NCBI GenBank assembly: GCA_015068305.1
Contig: SVKV01000002.1
Coordinates: 1 to 64,000 of the forward strand
DNA from: Oscillospiraceae bacterium
Lineage (GTDB): Bacteria; Bacillota; Clostridia; Oscillospirales; Oscillospiraceae
Length of the DNA stretch: 64,000 nucleotides
Reading direction: 5' to 3'
Shown: piece by piece, positions 25,201 to 32,993 of the stretch
How positions within the stretch are numbered: position 1 is the first letter of the stretch
Layout: each line of letters starts with the position of its first letter
Notes under the pieces: generated by a model
The model's input: the letters and a program-made list of their open reading frames with translations, nothing else
What the model was told of the DNA's origin: nothing
The model's database searches: none
Program-made: the position numbers and the translations under genes

Positions 25201-25718
25201 TCCTGGACCGGTATAATGAGGATATGGCGGACATCGGCTGGGAGGACCATGTGATCCAGTACACCGATTTGACCGGCGTGATGATGTCCTCGGTTCGGAC
25301 CATCATTGACTCTGTCAGCTATGCACTGATCGCCTTTGTTGCGGTGTCGCTGGTGGTTTCCTCCATCATGATCGGCATCATCACCTATATTTCCGTCATG
25401 GAGCGCACCAAGGAAATCGGCATTCTCCGGGCCATCGGTGCATCCAAGCGCAATATCTCCCAGGTGTTCAATGCAGAAACCTTTATGATCGGTCTTTGCT
25501 CGGGCCTCATCGGCATTGGAATCACACTGCTGATTCTGATACCGGGCAATATGCTGATCCAGCATCTGACCGACAATCCGGATATTGTAGCCCAGCTTCC
25601 GGCTGTCAACGCGGTGATCCTGATCGGCCTCAGCGTGATTCTGACGCTGATCGGCGGATTCATCCCGGCCAAGAAGGCTGCAAAGAAGGATCCGGTCATT
25701 GCCCTGCGTTCCGAATAA
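22206..25718 (+). CDS. MacB-like ABC transporter, ATPase fused to permease, with a giant ectodomain
   Basis: 1170 residues. The N-terminal ATPase has Walker A GPSGSGKTT (38-46), signature SGGQMQR, Walker B LLADEPTGALD and H-loop VMVTHN. A first membrane helix (about 270-287) is followed by an outside domain of about 750 residues, then three helices (about 1035-1165) of FtsX type with ERTKEIGILRAIGAS and the ending PAKKAAKKDPVIALRSE. MacB-type pumps do not carry substrates through the membrane but couple ATP use to motion outside. The ectodomain contains eight ETTPPS-type units (about 777-855) between two similar segments. Substrate unknown. ATG 22206 follows GAGAAAGAGGG. Confidence 0.9.
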   Translation: MLQIKDIRKTYVTGELVQTALDGVSLNLRDNEFVAILGPSGSGKTTLLNVIGGLDRYDSGDLVINGISTRKYSDRDWDSYRNHTIGFVFQSYNLIPHQSVLANVELALTISGISRSERRRRAAKALADVGLGNQLHKKPNQMSGGQMQRVAIARALVNDPDILLADEPTGALDSETSVQVMELLKEVSRDRLVVMVTHNPELAEDYANRIVRVKDGRIIDDTNAFIVDETGMAAPKHKNMGKSSMSFWTAMALSFNNLRTKKARTFLTAFAGSIGIIGIALIMSLSTGFQKYIDKIQADTLSNYPLTIQTETSDMGSMFAAFGASLAEARNADEGVVVEQQMIAQMFAQIGSNDLESFKRHLERHYDEVDHTVSSIKYSYGIKPRIYVRDDEERILQANPATLFNKLMGNSFMASYMASDIFYEMIDNREILESQYEVLRGRWPEEYNEMIVVLSDPSQITDYMAYTLGLKDADLLDGLMDKIMAGEDVESVSDTEEWTYENLLNLELRLVDVSYLYKYNEEYNIWEDMSDDENHMESVFEASEPLQIVGIVCAREGVNATALSAGVAYTSGLTGRVIERAKESELVKAQLADREVDVFSGSRFDEEAETSLNFENMISVDGNAISSAFGMNISTDSILSMLKGYLQEVMSSVKVDTAPAQNAFLDAFSQMAREMLQQYVAANADASGEAKLYLTEAEGLVDGYLAGESAKAKIQSLSDSYSVPADAFAQIYRPLLLGLVTGTIAEDLQAEQAPAPSSSGASDPTEPAAPEEPAAETTPPSGGSEETTPPSGGAEETTPPSDGSEETTPPSGGSEETTPPSDGSEETTPPSDGFEETTPPSDDTEETTPPEEEEEPTEPDIGIDTDQFHGTITAGEIDGIVSSYMSGSVVQGAASVMGAKMMETTIQSILMQKISEFGGRLASFIGSSFTVDGNKIANAFQFNMTEEDLQRLMMTMSGQNREYSADANLRSLGYARLEKPYSMSIYLVDFAAKEEFIAFLDRYNEDMADIGWEDHVIQYTDLTGVMMSSVRTIIDSVSYALIAFVAVSLVVSSIMIGIITYISVMERTKEIGILRAIGASKRNISQVFNAETFMIGLCSGLIGIGITLLILIPGNMLIQHLTDNPDIVAQLPAVNAVILIGLSVILTLIGGFIPAKKAAKKDPVIALRSE
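24530..24765 (+). repeat. 30-bp tandem repeats encoding a Pro/Thr/Glu linker
   Basis: About eight units built on GAGACCACGCCTCC code for ETTPPSGGSE-like decapeptides with drift (DGSE, DGFE, DDTE). Codons vary between units, so the protein repeat is kept while DNA has diverged somewhat. It is a likely extended, rigid spacer outside the cell. Confidence 0.9.
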
Positions 25719-25725
25719 ACAGTAA

Positions 25726-25751
25726 AGGCCCCCGGATTCCGGGGGCTTTTT
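25726..25751 (+). terminator. Terminator after the ABC transporter gene
   Basis: GCCCCCGG (25728-25735), ATT loop, CCGGGGGC (25739-25746), then TTTTT. Confidence 0.92.
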
Positions 25752-25804
25752 GCTTGCGGTGGAAGCGAAACTGTGCTAGACTCGTAGGTAAGGAGTGAGA
25801 GAAT

Positions 25805-26938
25805 ATGGAGTTTTCAAGAGAAATCGGTATTTTTATGGAAGAACACCGGCAGGAGGCCTTTGATCTGCTGCTGGAGCTGGCGCAGATTCCGGCACCGTCC
25901 AATCACGAGGAAAAGCGTGCGGAATTCTGCCGTAACTGGCTGACGGCCCAGGGGGCTGAGGGCGTATACATCGATGATGCGCTGAACGTGATCTATCCGG
26001 TGGGCTGTGGGGAAGCAGATGACCTGGCGGTGTTTATGGCCCACAGCGATGTGGTGTTCCCGGACCGGGAGCCGCTGCCGCTGAAAGTTGAGAACGGACG
26101 GATCTGCTGCCCCGGCATCGGCGATGATACAGCCAATGTGGTGGCCCTTCTGATGACGGCAAAGTACATTGCCCGGAAGGGTCTGCGGCCCGGAAACGGC
26201 GGCATGCTGCTGGTTGTGAACTCCGGAGAGGAAGGCCTGGGTAATCTGAAGGGTTCCCGGAAGATCATGGCGGACTTTGGCAGCCGTATCCGGGAATTCG
26301 TAACTCTGGACGGCACAGCGGCGGCCGGTGTCAGCCGGGCGGTAGGGTCCAGAAGATACCGGGTAGAGATCGATACGGAGGGCGGCCATTCCTACGGCGC
26401 CTTCGGAAACCGCAATGCCATCGCTTACCTGGCATCGCTCATTGATACACTGTATACCGTCAAGGTCCCGGAATTGGGTAAAACTACCTACAATGTAGGT
26501 ACGATTTCCGGCGGAACATCCGTCAATACCATTGCCCAGCATGCCGAGATGCTCTATGAATTCCGCTCCGATGAGCAGTGCTCCCTGGATGCGATGGAGA
26601 AGCATTTCATGGCGGCTGTGGAGTTTTACCGTGCCAAAGGAATCACGGTAACCGTAACCTTAGTGGGGGACCGGCCCTGTGCCGATGGCGTGGACCGGGA
26701 GAAGCTGGGAGAGATGATGGCCAGAGCCAACGCCGCTTCACAGCGGCACTACGGACATGCCATGGCCTTCGGTTCCGGTTCCACGGACTGCAACATTCCG
26801 CTGTCCATGGGAATCCCTGCCATTTGTGTCGGCTGTTACCGGGGTGCCGGAGCCCACACCCGGGAGGAGTATGTGGAAATTGACAGCCTGCTGCCCGGAT
26901 TAAAGTTTGCTTCCGATCTGATTCTCCACCATTTTTAA
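25805..26938 (+). CDS. M20 family peptidase (dipeptidase/tripeptidase-like)
   Basis: 377 residues, cytoplasmic di-zinc peptidase. First metal ligand His in FMAHSDVVFPD, bridging Asp in GIGDDTANV, the catalytic Glu pair in VNSGEEGLG, and the last His in the C-terminal GAGAHTREEYVEI. The central dimerisation domain has TEGGHSYGAFGNRNA and VGTISGGTSVNTIAQHAE, typical of PepT/tripeptidase-like members. Starts at ATG 25805 with AAGGAGTGAGA upstream. Confidence 0.9.
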   Translation: MEFSREIGIFMEEHRQEAFDLLLELAQIPAPSNHEEKRAEFCRNWLTAQGAEGVYIDDALNVIYPVGCGEADDLAVFMAHSDVVFPDREPLPLKVENGRICCPGIGDDTANVVALLMTAKYIARKGLRPGNGGMLLVVNSGEEGLGNLKGSRKIMADFGSRIREFVTLDGTAAAGVSRAVGSRRYRVEIDTEGGHSYGAFGNRNAIAYLASLIDTLYTVKVPELGKTTYNVGTISGGTSVNTIAQHAEMLYEFRSDEQCSLDAMEKHFMAAVEFYRAKGITVTVTLVGDRPCADGVDREKLGEMMARANAASQRHYGHAMAFGSGSTDCNIPLSMGIPAICVGCYRGAGAHTREEYVEIDSLLPGLKFASDLILHHF

Positions 26939-26942
26939 CGGG

Positions 26943-26971
26943 TTGACAAATGTACGTCCTGGGAGTACAAT
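26943..26971 (+). promoter_or_regulatory. Promoter of the HD-domain/amidohydrolase operon
   Basis: TTGACA (26943-26948), a 17-base spacer and TACAAT (26966-26971), about 33 bases before the ATG. Confidence 0.75.
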
Positions 26972-27003
26972 GTAGGGGATTTTGTAAGACACGGAGGTAA
27001 CTT

Positions 27004-27591
27004 ATGAACGAAATTTCAAGAGAGCAGGCCCTCAATCTGCTCCAAAAATACAATAAGGAACCGTTTCATATTCTTCACGGACTGACTGTGGAGGGTGTTA
27101 TGGGCTATTTTGCCCAGGAACTGGGTTATGGGGAGGAAGCTGACTTCTGGAAGCTCTGCGGCCTGCTGCATGATGTGGACTTTGAGATGTTCCCGGAGGA
27201 GCACTGCAAGAAGGCTCCCGAGCTTCTGGCCGAAATCGGCGCAGACCAGGCCCTTGTTCATGCGGTATGCTCCCATGCCTACGGCAGCTGCTCCGATGTG
27301 GAACCCATCCACCAGATGGAGAAGGTCTTGTTTGCAGTGGATGAACTGTCCGGCCTCATCGGCGCCGCAGCCCGGATGCGTCCCAGCAAGAGCGTCATGG
27401 ACATGGAGCTTTCCAGTCTGAAAAAGAAGTTCAAGGATAAGAAGTTTGCCGCCGGCTGCTCCCGGGATGTGATCAGGGAGGGCGCTGAGCGTCTTGGCTG
27501 GTCCCTGGATGAGACCCTGGAAAAGACCATTCTGGCCATGCGCAGCTGTGAAGCTCAGGTGGCGGAAGAACATGAAAAACTTTGCGGTTAA
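27004..27591 (+). CDS. HD-domain protein
   Basis: 195 residues. HILHGLTVEGVM supplies the first His, LLHDVDFEMFPEEH the HD pair, and VHAVCSHAYG and FAVDELSGLIGAA the later His and Asp, matching the metal-binding HD superfamily (HDIG-like). Such proteins are often phosphohydrolases on nucleotides or phosphorylated metabolites; the substrate is not evident. It ends 12 bases before the amidohydrolase gene and surely shares its transcript, hinting at a joint catabolic task. Confidence 0.85.
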   Translation: MNEISREQALNLLQKYNKEPFHILHGLTVEGVMGYFAQELGYGEEADFWKLCGLLHDVDFEMFPEEHCKKAPELLAEIGADQALVHAVCSHAYGSCSDVEPIHQMEKVLFAVDELSGLIGAAARMRPSKSVMDMELSSLKKKFKDKKFAAGCSRDVIREGAERLGWSLDETLEKTILAMRSCEAQVAEEHEKLCG

Positions 27592-27603
27592 GGAGAGAAA
27601 ACT

Positions 27604-28758
27604 ATGCTGCTGATTAAAAACGGTTACATCAAGACAATGGCAGGCCCCGATCTGGACAACGGATCTGTTCTGATCGGTGACGACGGTAAGATTGCCGCAG
27701 TTGGCCAGAATCTGGAAGCCCCTGCCGGCTGCCAGGTCATCGATGCACAGGGTCTGCTGGTGACTCCCGGCTGTGTGGATGCCCACTGCCACATCGGTCT
27801 GGACAATGAGGGCATGGGCTGGGAAGGCATGGATTACAATGAAATCACCGATCCCATCACACCCCATATGCGCGCCATCGATTCCATCAATCCCCTGGAC
27901 GAGGCCTTCGGTCTGGCCCTCCAGGGCGGCGTTACTTCCGCCTGCACCGGCCCCGGCAGCGCCAACGTGGTTGGCGGTACCTTTGTGGCCATCAAGCTGT
28001 CCGGCAAGCGGGTGGACAAGATGATCATCAAAAATCCTCTGGCCATGAAGTGCGCCTTCGGCGAGAATCCCAAGCGCTGCTACGGTCAGGGTGCCAAGCG
28101 CAGCCCCATGACCCGCATGGGTACCGCCGCCCTGCTGCGGGAAGTGCTGTTCAAGGCAAAGCGGTACATGGAAGATAAGGAAAATGACAAGAATCCTGCC
28201 TTCGACATGAAGCTGGAGGCCATGATCCCCGTCCTCAAGGGCGAGATCCCGCTGAAGGCCCACGCCCACCGGGCTGACGATATTCTCACTGCAATCCGGA
28301 TCGCGAAGGAATTCGGCGTGAAGATCACCCTGGACCATTGCACCGACGGCGCGCTGATTGCCGACGAACTGGCAGAAGAGGGCCTCAGCGCCTTTGTTGG
28401 ACCGACCCTGGGCAGCAAGTCCAAGATTGAGCTGCGGAACAAGAGCTTTACCACCCCCGCAGTGCTCCATGAGGCCGGCGTGCCCATCAGCATCATCACC
28501 GATGCACCTGTGATCCCCCTGCAGTACCTGCCTATGTGCGCCGGTCTGGCAGTCAACAGCGGCCTGGACTACGAGGAGGCCTGGAAGGCCATCACCATCA
28601 ATCCCGCCGTTCAGACGGGCATCGGTGACCGGGTGGGCAGCCTGGAGCCGGGCAAGGACGGCGATGTGGTCATCTGGACCGCTGATCCGCTGACCACCGT
28701 AGGTGCGGAAGCATTCACCACCGTTGTGGACGGCAAGATCGTCTATCAGGTTCAGTAA
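27604..28758 (+). CDS. Amidohydrolase family protein (imidazolonepropionase-related)
   Basis: 384 residues with the amidohydrolase beta-sandwich (LLIKNGYIKTM at the start and DGDVVIWTADPLTT at the end) around a TIM barrel. Metal ligands appear in DAHCHIGLDNEG (HxH), KAHAHRADDI, LDHCTDGALI and the final Asp in SIITDAPVIPL. This form is common in Clostridia as a stand-alone amidohydrolase and may hydrolyse a cyclic amide or N-acyl compound; the substrate is unknown. AAGGAGAGAAAACT precedes the ATG. Confidence 0.88.
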   Translation: MLLIKNGYIKTMAGPDLDNGSVLIGDDGKIAAVGQNLEAPAGCQVIDAQGLLVTPGCVDAHCHIGLDNEGMGWEGMDYNEITDPITPHMRAIDSINPLDEAFGLALQGGVTSACTGPGSANVVGGTFVAIKLSGKRVDKMIIKNPLAMKCAFGENPKRCYGQGAKRSPMTRMGTAALLREVLFKAKRYMEDKENDKNPAFDMKLEAMIPVLKGEIPLKAHAHRADDILTAIRIAKEFGVKITLDHCTDGALIADELAEEGLSAFVGPTLGSKSKIELRNKSFTTPAVLHEAGVPISIITDAPVIPLQYLPMCAGLAVNSGLDYEEAWKAITINPAVQTGIGDRVGSLEPGKDGDVVIWTADPLTTVGAEAFTTVVDGKIVYQVQ

Positions 28759-28770
28759 CATTCATAAGAT

Positions 28771-28806
28771 AAAAAAGAAAGCAGCCGCTTGCGCGGCTGC
28801 TTTTTC
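28771..28806. terminator. Bidirectional terminator
   Basis: GCAGCCGC (28781-28788) and GCGGCTGC (28793-28800), with A-run before and T-run after. It ends the amidohydrolase operon and the convergent kinase gene. Confidence 0.9.
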
Positions 28807-31722
28807 TTATTCAATGATGTTCAGCGTCTTTTCGATGACGAATGCGCGGTTGAAATAAATCTGAACGGTGTACTGACCGGCTACGCTGGGGATGATGGGC
28901 AGGTCCAGCTCACAGTAGCGGCTGCGGTTGCGCCACAGCTGACGCCAGGGAGCGGTCATGGTCTTGGTCAGCTCAGGAACGATGTTGCCTGCACCGTCAC
29001 GGATGACAAACATAACCGTGGTTTCTTTGCCGGTATTATCGGGCCGTTCGGGGCTGTAGAGCACCATGGAAACCTTGGAACCAACGGAATGGGTGGAGGT
29101 GTAGGCATCTGCGGCAATATCCTCATAGGTCCAGCCCTTCTTCTCCGGGGTGGGGCAGAGGCTGCCGGTGATGGAGGCTGCATCCAGACCGTGATCCCTA
29201 AAGGCGGCGGCGTTCTTGGCTTCGTAGGTATATGTACGGCCGAAGACAGAGGAGCCGTCAGCGGACTGGATTCGCAGCTGATAATCGGCACCGGGCACAG
29301 TGTTTGTGATCGTTGCGGTGTTCTCAGCACACTTTTCAACCATGGCAGATTCGCCGGAGTCGATGTTGTACATCAGAAGCCAGCCACCTTCGGGAATGAT
29401 GCCGTTGCTGTCCCAGTTGATGACCAGAGTGCCTTCGGTGGAATCATCCACAGTCACAGCACTGATGGTAATGGGATTTGCGCTGACAAAGATCCGGGTG
29501 TTCTGAGTCATACCGGCGGCGGTAACTTCCACCGTATAGGCGGCATCCGTACTGATGTTCTGGAAGCTTGCGGCAGGTTCGGAAACGGTGATGGTTTCCT
29601 CGTAGCCGCTTTCGTTATAGCAGCGGACGTTCCAGCTTTCCACTTTGGTATCTGCGGGAGCATTCCAGGCAAGCTTCAGCACGCCGTCCATGCTGGAAAG
29701 AACCGTCAGATTCTCGGCGGTCACATTCTTGGATGCGGTGAATTCCAGTGCATCGCTGCCCACAAGGAACAGACCTGCATTCTGAGGAGCTACCAGACGG
29801 AAGGTGTAGGTCTTGCCCACAGTCAGATTGTTGACAGTGACGCTGTGACCGGTGAAGGTAATGCTGCGGGTTTCCTCATCCGCTGCGCTGTATTCGAGAA
29901 TCCAGTCCTCTTCCGGACCTTCCACAGCAAAGCTCAGCACGGCGGAGCCATCCTCGGTGCCGGTCTTTGCCTGGAATTCCAGAATTCTGGTCTGATTGAC
30001 TGTGGTTACGGTGCCGCTGCTACGGCCGGAAATGCCATGGAAGCCTTCGGTGGTAACCTCAATTTTATAAAGGGTTCCGGGGACCAGATCGGTAAAGATT
30101 ACCTGGCGACCGGAAACAGGTGCGGAAAGGGAGTTGCCGTAGGTATCGGTGCAGACCACGGTCATCAGACTGGTATCTGCGGCAGTAATCAGCTCGACAT
30201 TGATATAGTCAGCCTCCGTGGTGAGCACCAGGTCATCGATCGTCAGCAGATATTGGTTCTGATAGAACCAGGCTCCGCCAAAACCGATGAGCACCAGAAG
30301 CACAATGCCAATGATGCGCTTCAGCCAGACATGTTTTTTCCGGGGCCGTTCGTAGGGCGGGAAGATGGGTTCTTCCGGCTCCTCCGGTTCGTTCTGTTCG
30401 TTCTGATCAGGCTCAGCATGCCGGGCTGCGGCATTGCTTATGAGACTTTCAAAATCAAGCTCCTCTTCGCTGTCGTCGGCTTCCGCTGCAGCAGGTTCTT
30501 CCTGGGGCGCCTCAACAGCCGGTGCTTCCTCTGCTTCCTCTGCAGCGGCTTCCTCCGGTTCCGGAGCAGGCTCTGTCATCAGCTCATCAGCCTGAGCCAG
30601 AATGGAGCTGACTTCCTCCGTCATGGAGGCTTCCGCAAGGGTATCTGCATCCTCTGTATCCGGAGCGGTTTCATCGGAAACCAGATTCTCCAGGAAGGTC
30701 AGCTCTTCAGCCTGTGCAGATTCCGCTGCTTCTGCTGCTTCTTCCGGTGCGGGCTCAGCTGCCTCCAGCTGCTGCTCAGCAGGCTCGTAGGCGGCATCCA
30801 GGAAATCAGATTCCACTGCCGGAGGAACGATGGGATCATCCTTCACGCCGTTGCGCTGCATATAGCTGACCAGTGCCTGGCCCATTTCGATGGGAGTTTG
30901 CCAGCGCTTTCTGGGATTGGGGTCGCAGGCCTTCAGAATGATTTCTGCCAGTTCATAGTCTGCATTCATAGGTGCAGGCAGAACAGCGGCAGGGGCCTTG
31001 TCGTCGAAGGGCAGCTGGCCGTTGTTGTAGATCTGATACAGGATCATGCCCACAGCATAAATATCGGCGGTGGGATTCAGGGTGGACAGAACATCCTGGA
31101 GCTCCGGCGGGGTGTAGGGGCTGCAGTACTTGCTGGGCAGGGAAGTATACTTCAGCGCACTGAGCTTCACAAAACCAAGATCGCCGATGCGGAATTCCCG
31201 TTTGCCGGCCATGAATACATTGCTGGGCTTCAGATCCACATGAATATATCCTGCCCGGCGGCAGATGGACAGCGCGGCGCACAGATCAAGACCAAGGTTC
31301 ACAGCACCCAGATGGGTCATGGTGTGGCGGCGCAGGTATTTCTCCAGGGAACGTCTGTAGGAACTGATCAGGTAAATCTGATAACCAAGCTTGCTGCCCT
31401 CCATGGGCACAATCTGCCAGTCATCATAGCCCAGAAAACCTTCCAGCCTGGAAAGCTGCTTCAGCAGGCCGGCTTCCTTTGTGATTTCCTCTGCAACCTC
31501 CTTGAAATAATCGGTGGCAGATGCGGGATCGGGATAAGCGCCGGTCAGCAAAAGTGCATCCAACTGTTTCTGCGTGGCAGGAACAGAAATGATTTTTACG
31601 ATATACTTTTCATCAGAATTCTCTCTCATGGAAGGGCAGCAGCTGACACCGTCGTGGCTGCTGATGGGATCACCCATTACAAAGCCATCCAGAAGAGGAG
31701 AGACCAAATGATACTCGGACAA
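28807..31722 (-). CDS. Transmembrane Ser/Thr protein kinase with fibronectin-III-like ectodomain
   Basis: 971 residues. A cytoplasmic kinase fold fills 1-290: VAIK-type Lys43 (YIVKIISV), catalytic loop HVDLKPSNVF (161-170; D163, K165, N168), metal motif DLG (181-183) in place of DFG, and YTPPEL as APE. The catalytic loop has Val where HRD kinases have Arg, and the glycine loop is poor. An acidic Glu/Ala linker (300-455), basic RKKHVWLKR, one membrane helix (469-487), and about four Fn3-like beta domains plus a C-terminal domain outside follow. This is the layout of PASTA kinases with Fn3 replacing PASTA. Ligand and targets unknown. Confidence 0.85.
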   Translation of the reverse strand: MSEYHLVSPLLDGFVMGDPISSHDGVSCCPSMRENSDEKYIVKIISVPATQKQLDALLLTGAYPDPASATDYFKEVAEEITKEAGLLKQLSRLEGFLGYDDWQIVPMEGSKLGYQIYLISSYRRSLEKYLRRHTMTHLGAVNLGLDLCAALSICRRAGYIHVDLKPSNVFMAGKREFRIGDLGFVKLSALKYTSLPSKYCSPYTPPELQDVLSTLNPTADIYAVGMILYQIYNNGQLPFDDKAPAAVLPAPMNADYELAEIILKACDPNPRKRWQTPIEMGQALVSYMQRNGVKDDPIVPPAVESDFLDAAYEPAEQQLEAAEPAPEEAAEAAESAQAEELTFLENLVSDETAPDTEDADTLAEASMTEEVSSILAQADELMTEPAPEPEEAAAEEAEEAPAVEAPQEEPAAAEADDSEEELDFESLISNAAARHAEPDQNEQNEPEEPEEPIFPPYERPRKKHVWLKRIIGIVLLVLIGFGGAWFYQNQYLLTIDDLVLTTEADYINVELITAADTSLMTVVCTDTYGNSLSAPVSGRQVIFTDLVPGTLYKIEVTTEGFHGISGRSSGTVTTVNQTRILEFQAKTGTEDGSAVLSFAVEGPEEDWILEYSAADEETRSITFTGHSVTVNNLTVGKTYTFRLVAPQNAGLFLVGSDALEFTASKNVTAENLTVLSSMDGVLKLAWNAPADTKVESWNVRCYNESGYEETITVSEPAASFQNISTDAAYTVEVTAAGMTQNTRIFVSANPITISAVTVDDSTEGTLVINWDSNGIIPEGGWLLMYNIDSGESAMVEKCAENTATITNTVPGADYQLRIQSADGSSVFGRTYTYEAKNAAAFRDHGLDAASITGSLCPTPEKKGWTYEDIAADAYTSTHSVGSKVSMVLYSPERPDNTGKETTVMFVIRDGAGNIVPELTKTMTAPWRQLWRNRSRYCELDLPIIPSVAGQYTVQIYFNRAFVIEKTLNIIE

Positions 31723-31747
31723 TGATATCGCCTCCTTTTACACCAAT

Positions 31748-31776
31748 ATCATATAATAAAATAACAAAAAAAGCAA
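31748..31776 (-). promoter_or_regulatory. Promoter of the kinase gene
   Basis: Minus strand TTGCTT (31771-31776), a 17-base spacer and TATGAT (31748-31753), then AAAGGAGG before the ATG at 31722. Confidence 0.6.
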
Positions 31777-31787
31777 CCTTTTTGTAG

Positions 31788-31816
31788 TTGTTTTCTTTGT
31801 CGAAAGGTGCTATAAT
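31788..31816 (+). promoter_or_regulatory. Promoter of the zinc-ribbon/Ig-like gene
   Basis: TTGTTT (31788-31793), a 17-base spacer and TATAAT (31811-31816), divergent from and only about 12 bases away from the kinase -35. The two genes share one 139-base control region. Confidence 0.65.
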
Positions 31817-31861
31817 GTTCTGAAGGATTGCATTTTATGCGATTTTAACAGGAGGTTTGTC

Positions 31862-32947
31862 ATGAGCAAGATTATTTGCGATGTATGTGGAACTCGTTAT
31901 CCCGACAGTTCCGAACAGTGTCCCATTTGCGGCTGTGTTCGCAATGTTGTGGCAGAGCCCCAGGAAGAACCTATTTTTGAGGAAGAAATTGCTGCTCCCG
32001 CTCGCCAGCCGGTTCGGGGCGGCCGGTTCTCCAAGGCCAATGTCCGCAAGCGCAACCGGAATCAACCCATCTACGAGGAGCCGGAGGTTCCTGCAAGAGC
32101 CGCCGCATCCATTCAGAGTGAGGATGAGACCGATCCTTATGAAGAATTTGAGGAAGCCAACAAGAGGGGCGGCAAGGTGCTGAATGTGCTGCTGGTGATC
32201 GTGATCCTGGCACTGCTGGCCGTATCTGCCTATATTTTCCTGGAATTCTTTATGCCCAATTTCCTGGGCGATGCACCTGCAGCTTTTGCGACTGAACCCG
32301 TTACGGAAACTGCTGCACCTGCTACGGATGCACCCACGGAAGCTCCCACCGAAGCTCCCACTGAGGCTCCCGATGTGGCCTGCCAGCAGCTGGTTATGGA
32401 AGTGACTGACATTACGCTGCACGAACCCGGTGAAATGTTCCTGCTGAATGTCCAGGCGCTGCCTGAGGACACCACGGATACCATTATGTACATTTCCAGC
32501 AACGAAGCGGTTGCAACGGTCAATGAAGAGGGACGTGTGACCGCTGTTGGTGAAGGTAGTGTTGTGATTTCCATGTTCTGCGGTGAGCAGCAGACCGAGT
32601 GCAATGTGATCTGCGACTTCAGCGAAGAAGAAACAGAAGCACCCGAGGAAACTGCCGAGGCAGGCCAGGATGCAACGGAAGCAACCGAGGCTCCCCAGCA
32701 GCTGAAGGATGTCACCCTGAGCGTGAAGACTTCTGACCTGACCTTCCGTGCCCGGGGCCAGCAGTCGACTATCAAGCTCACCTGCAATCTGGAAAACAAC
32801 GAGGTTACCTGGACTTCTGAAAATGAGGCTGTTGCAACTGTCAGCGCAGACGGCATCATTACCCGCGTCGGTGCCGGTACCACCAAGGTGATCGGCCAGT
32901 ACGGCGAACAGAAGGTTGAAATCATCGTTCGCTGCCCCAAGAAGTAA
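31862..32947 (+). CDS. Zinc-ribbon membrane protein with two bacterial Ig-like (BIG2) ectodomains
   Basis: 361 residues. A cytoplasmic zinc ribbon (C6-x2-C9, C20-x2-C23) is followed by a charged linker (30-104), one membrane helix (106-126), an Ala/Pro/Thr/Glu stalk with APTE repeats (152-171), and two BIG2-type Ig-like domains marked by NEAVATVNEEGRVTAVGEG (about 213-231) and NEAVATVSADGIITRVGAG. The second domain runs to the C-terminus. The orientation, charged linker, single helix and beta ectodomain mirror the divergent kinase, suggesting partners. AGGAGG precedes the ATG. Confidence 0.83.
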   Translation: MSKIICDVCGTRYPDSSEQCPICGCVRNVVAEPQEEPIFEEEIAAPARQPVRGGRFSKANVRKRNRNQPIYEEPEVPARAAASIQSEDETDPYEEFEEANKRGGKVLNVLLVIVILALLAVSAYIFLEFFMPNFLGDAPAAFATEPVTETAAPATDAPTEAPTEAPTEAPDVACQQLVMEVTDITLHEPGEMFLLNVQALPEDTTDTIMYISSNEAVATVNEEGRVTAVGEGSVVISMFCGEQQTECNVICDFSEEETEAPEETAEAGQDATEATEAPQQLKDVTLSVKTSDLTFRARGQQSTIKLTCNLENNEVTWTSENEAVATVSADGIITRVGAGTTKVIGQYGEQKVEIIVRCPKK

Positions 32948-32958
32948 AGGGAATCCTA

Positions 32959-32990
32959 AGCGGCAGTTCCTGCGGGAACTGCCGCTTCCT
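32959..32990 (+). terminator. Terminator after the zinc-ribbon/Ig-like gene
   Basis: AGCGGCAGTTCC / GGAACTGCCGCT, 12-bp stem with a 4-base loop, then TCCTTCTTT. Confidence 0.85.
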
Positions 32991-32993
32991 TCT

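Noticed and set aside
23055-25565. An 836-codon open frame opposite the ABC transporter
   Set aside because: Shadow of a long GC-rich gene, with the Pro/Thr/Glu repeat read backwards as Arg/Gly runs; no start signals.
28789-31725. A 978-codon open frame on the plus strand opposite the kinase gene
   Set aside because: It is the exact shadow of the kinase coding frame. It lacks a ribosome site and protein-like motifs, and reads as Gly/His/Ile-rich low-quality sequence. Codon bias of the true gene keeps the opposite frame open.
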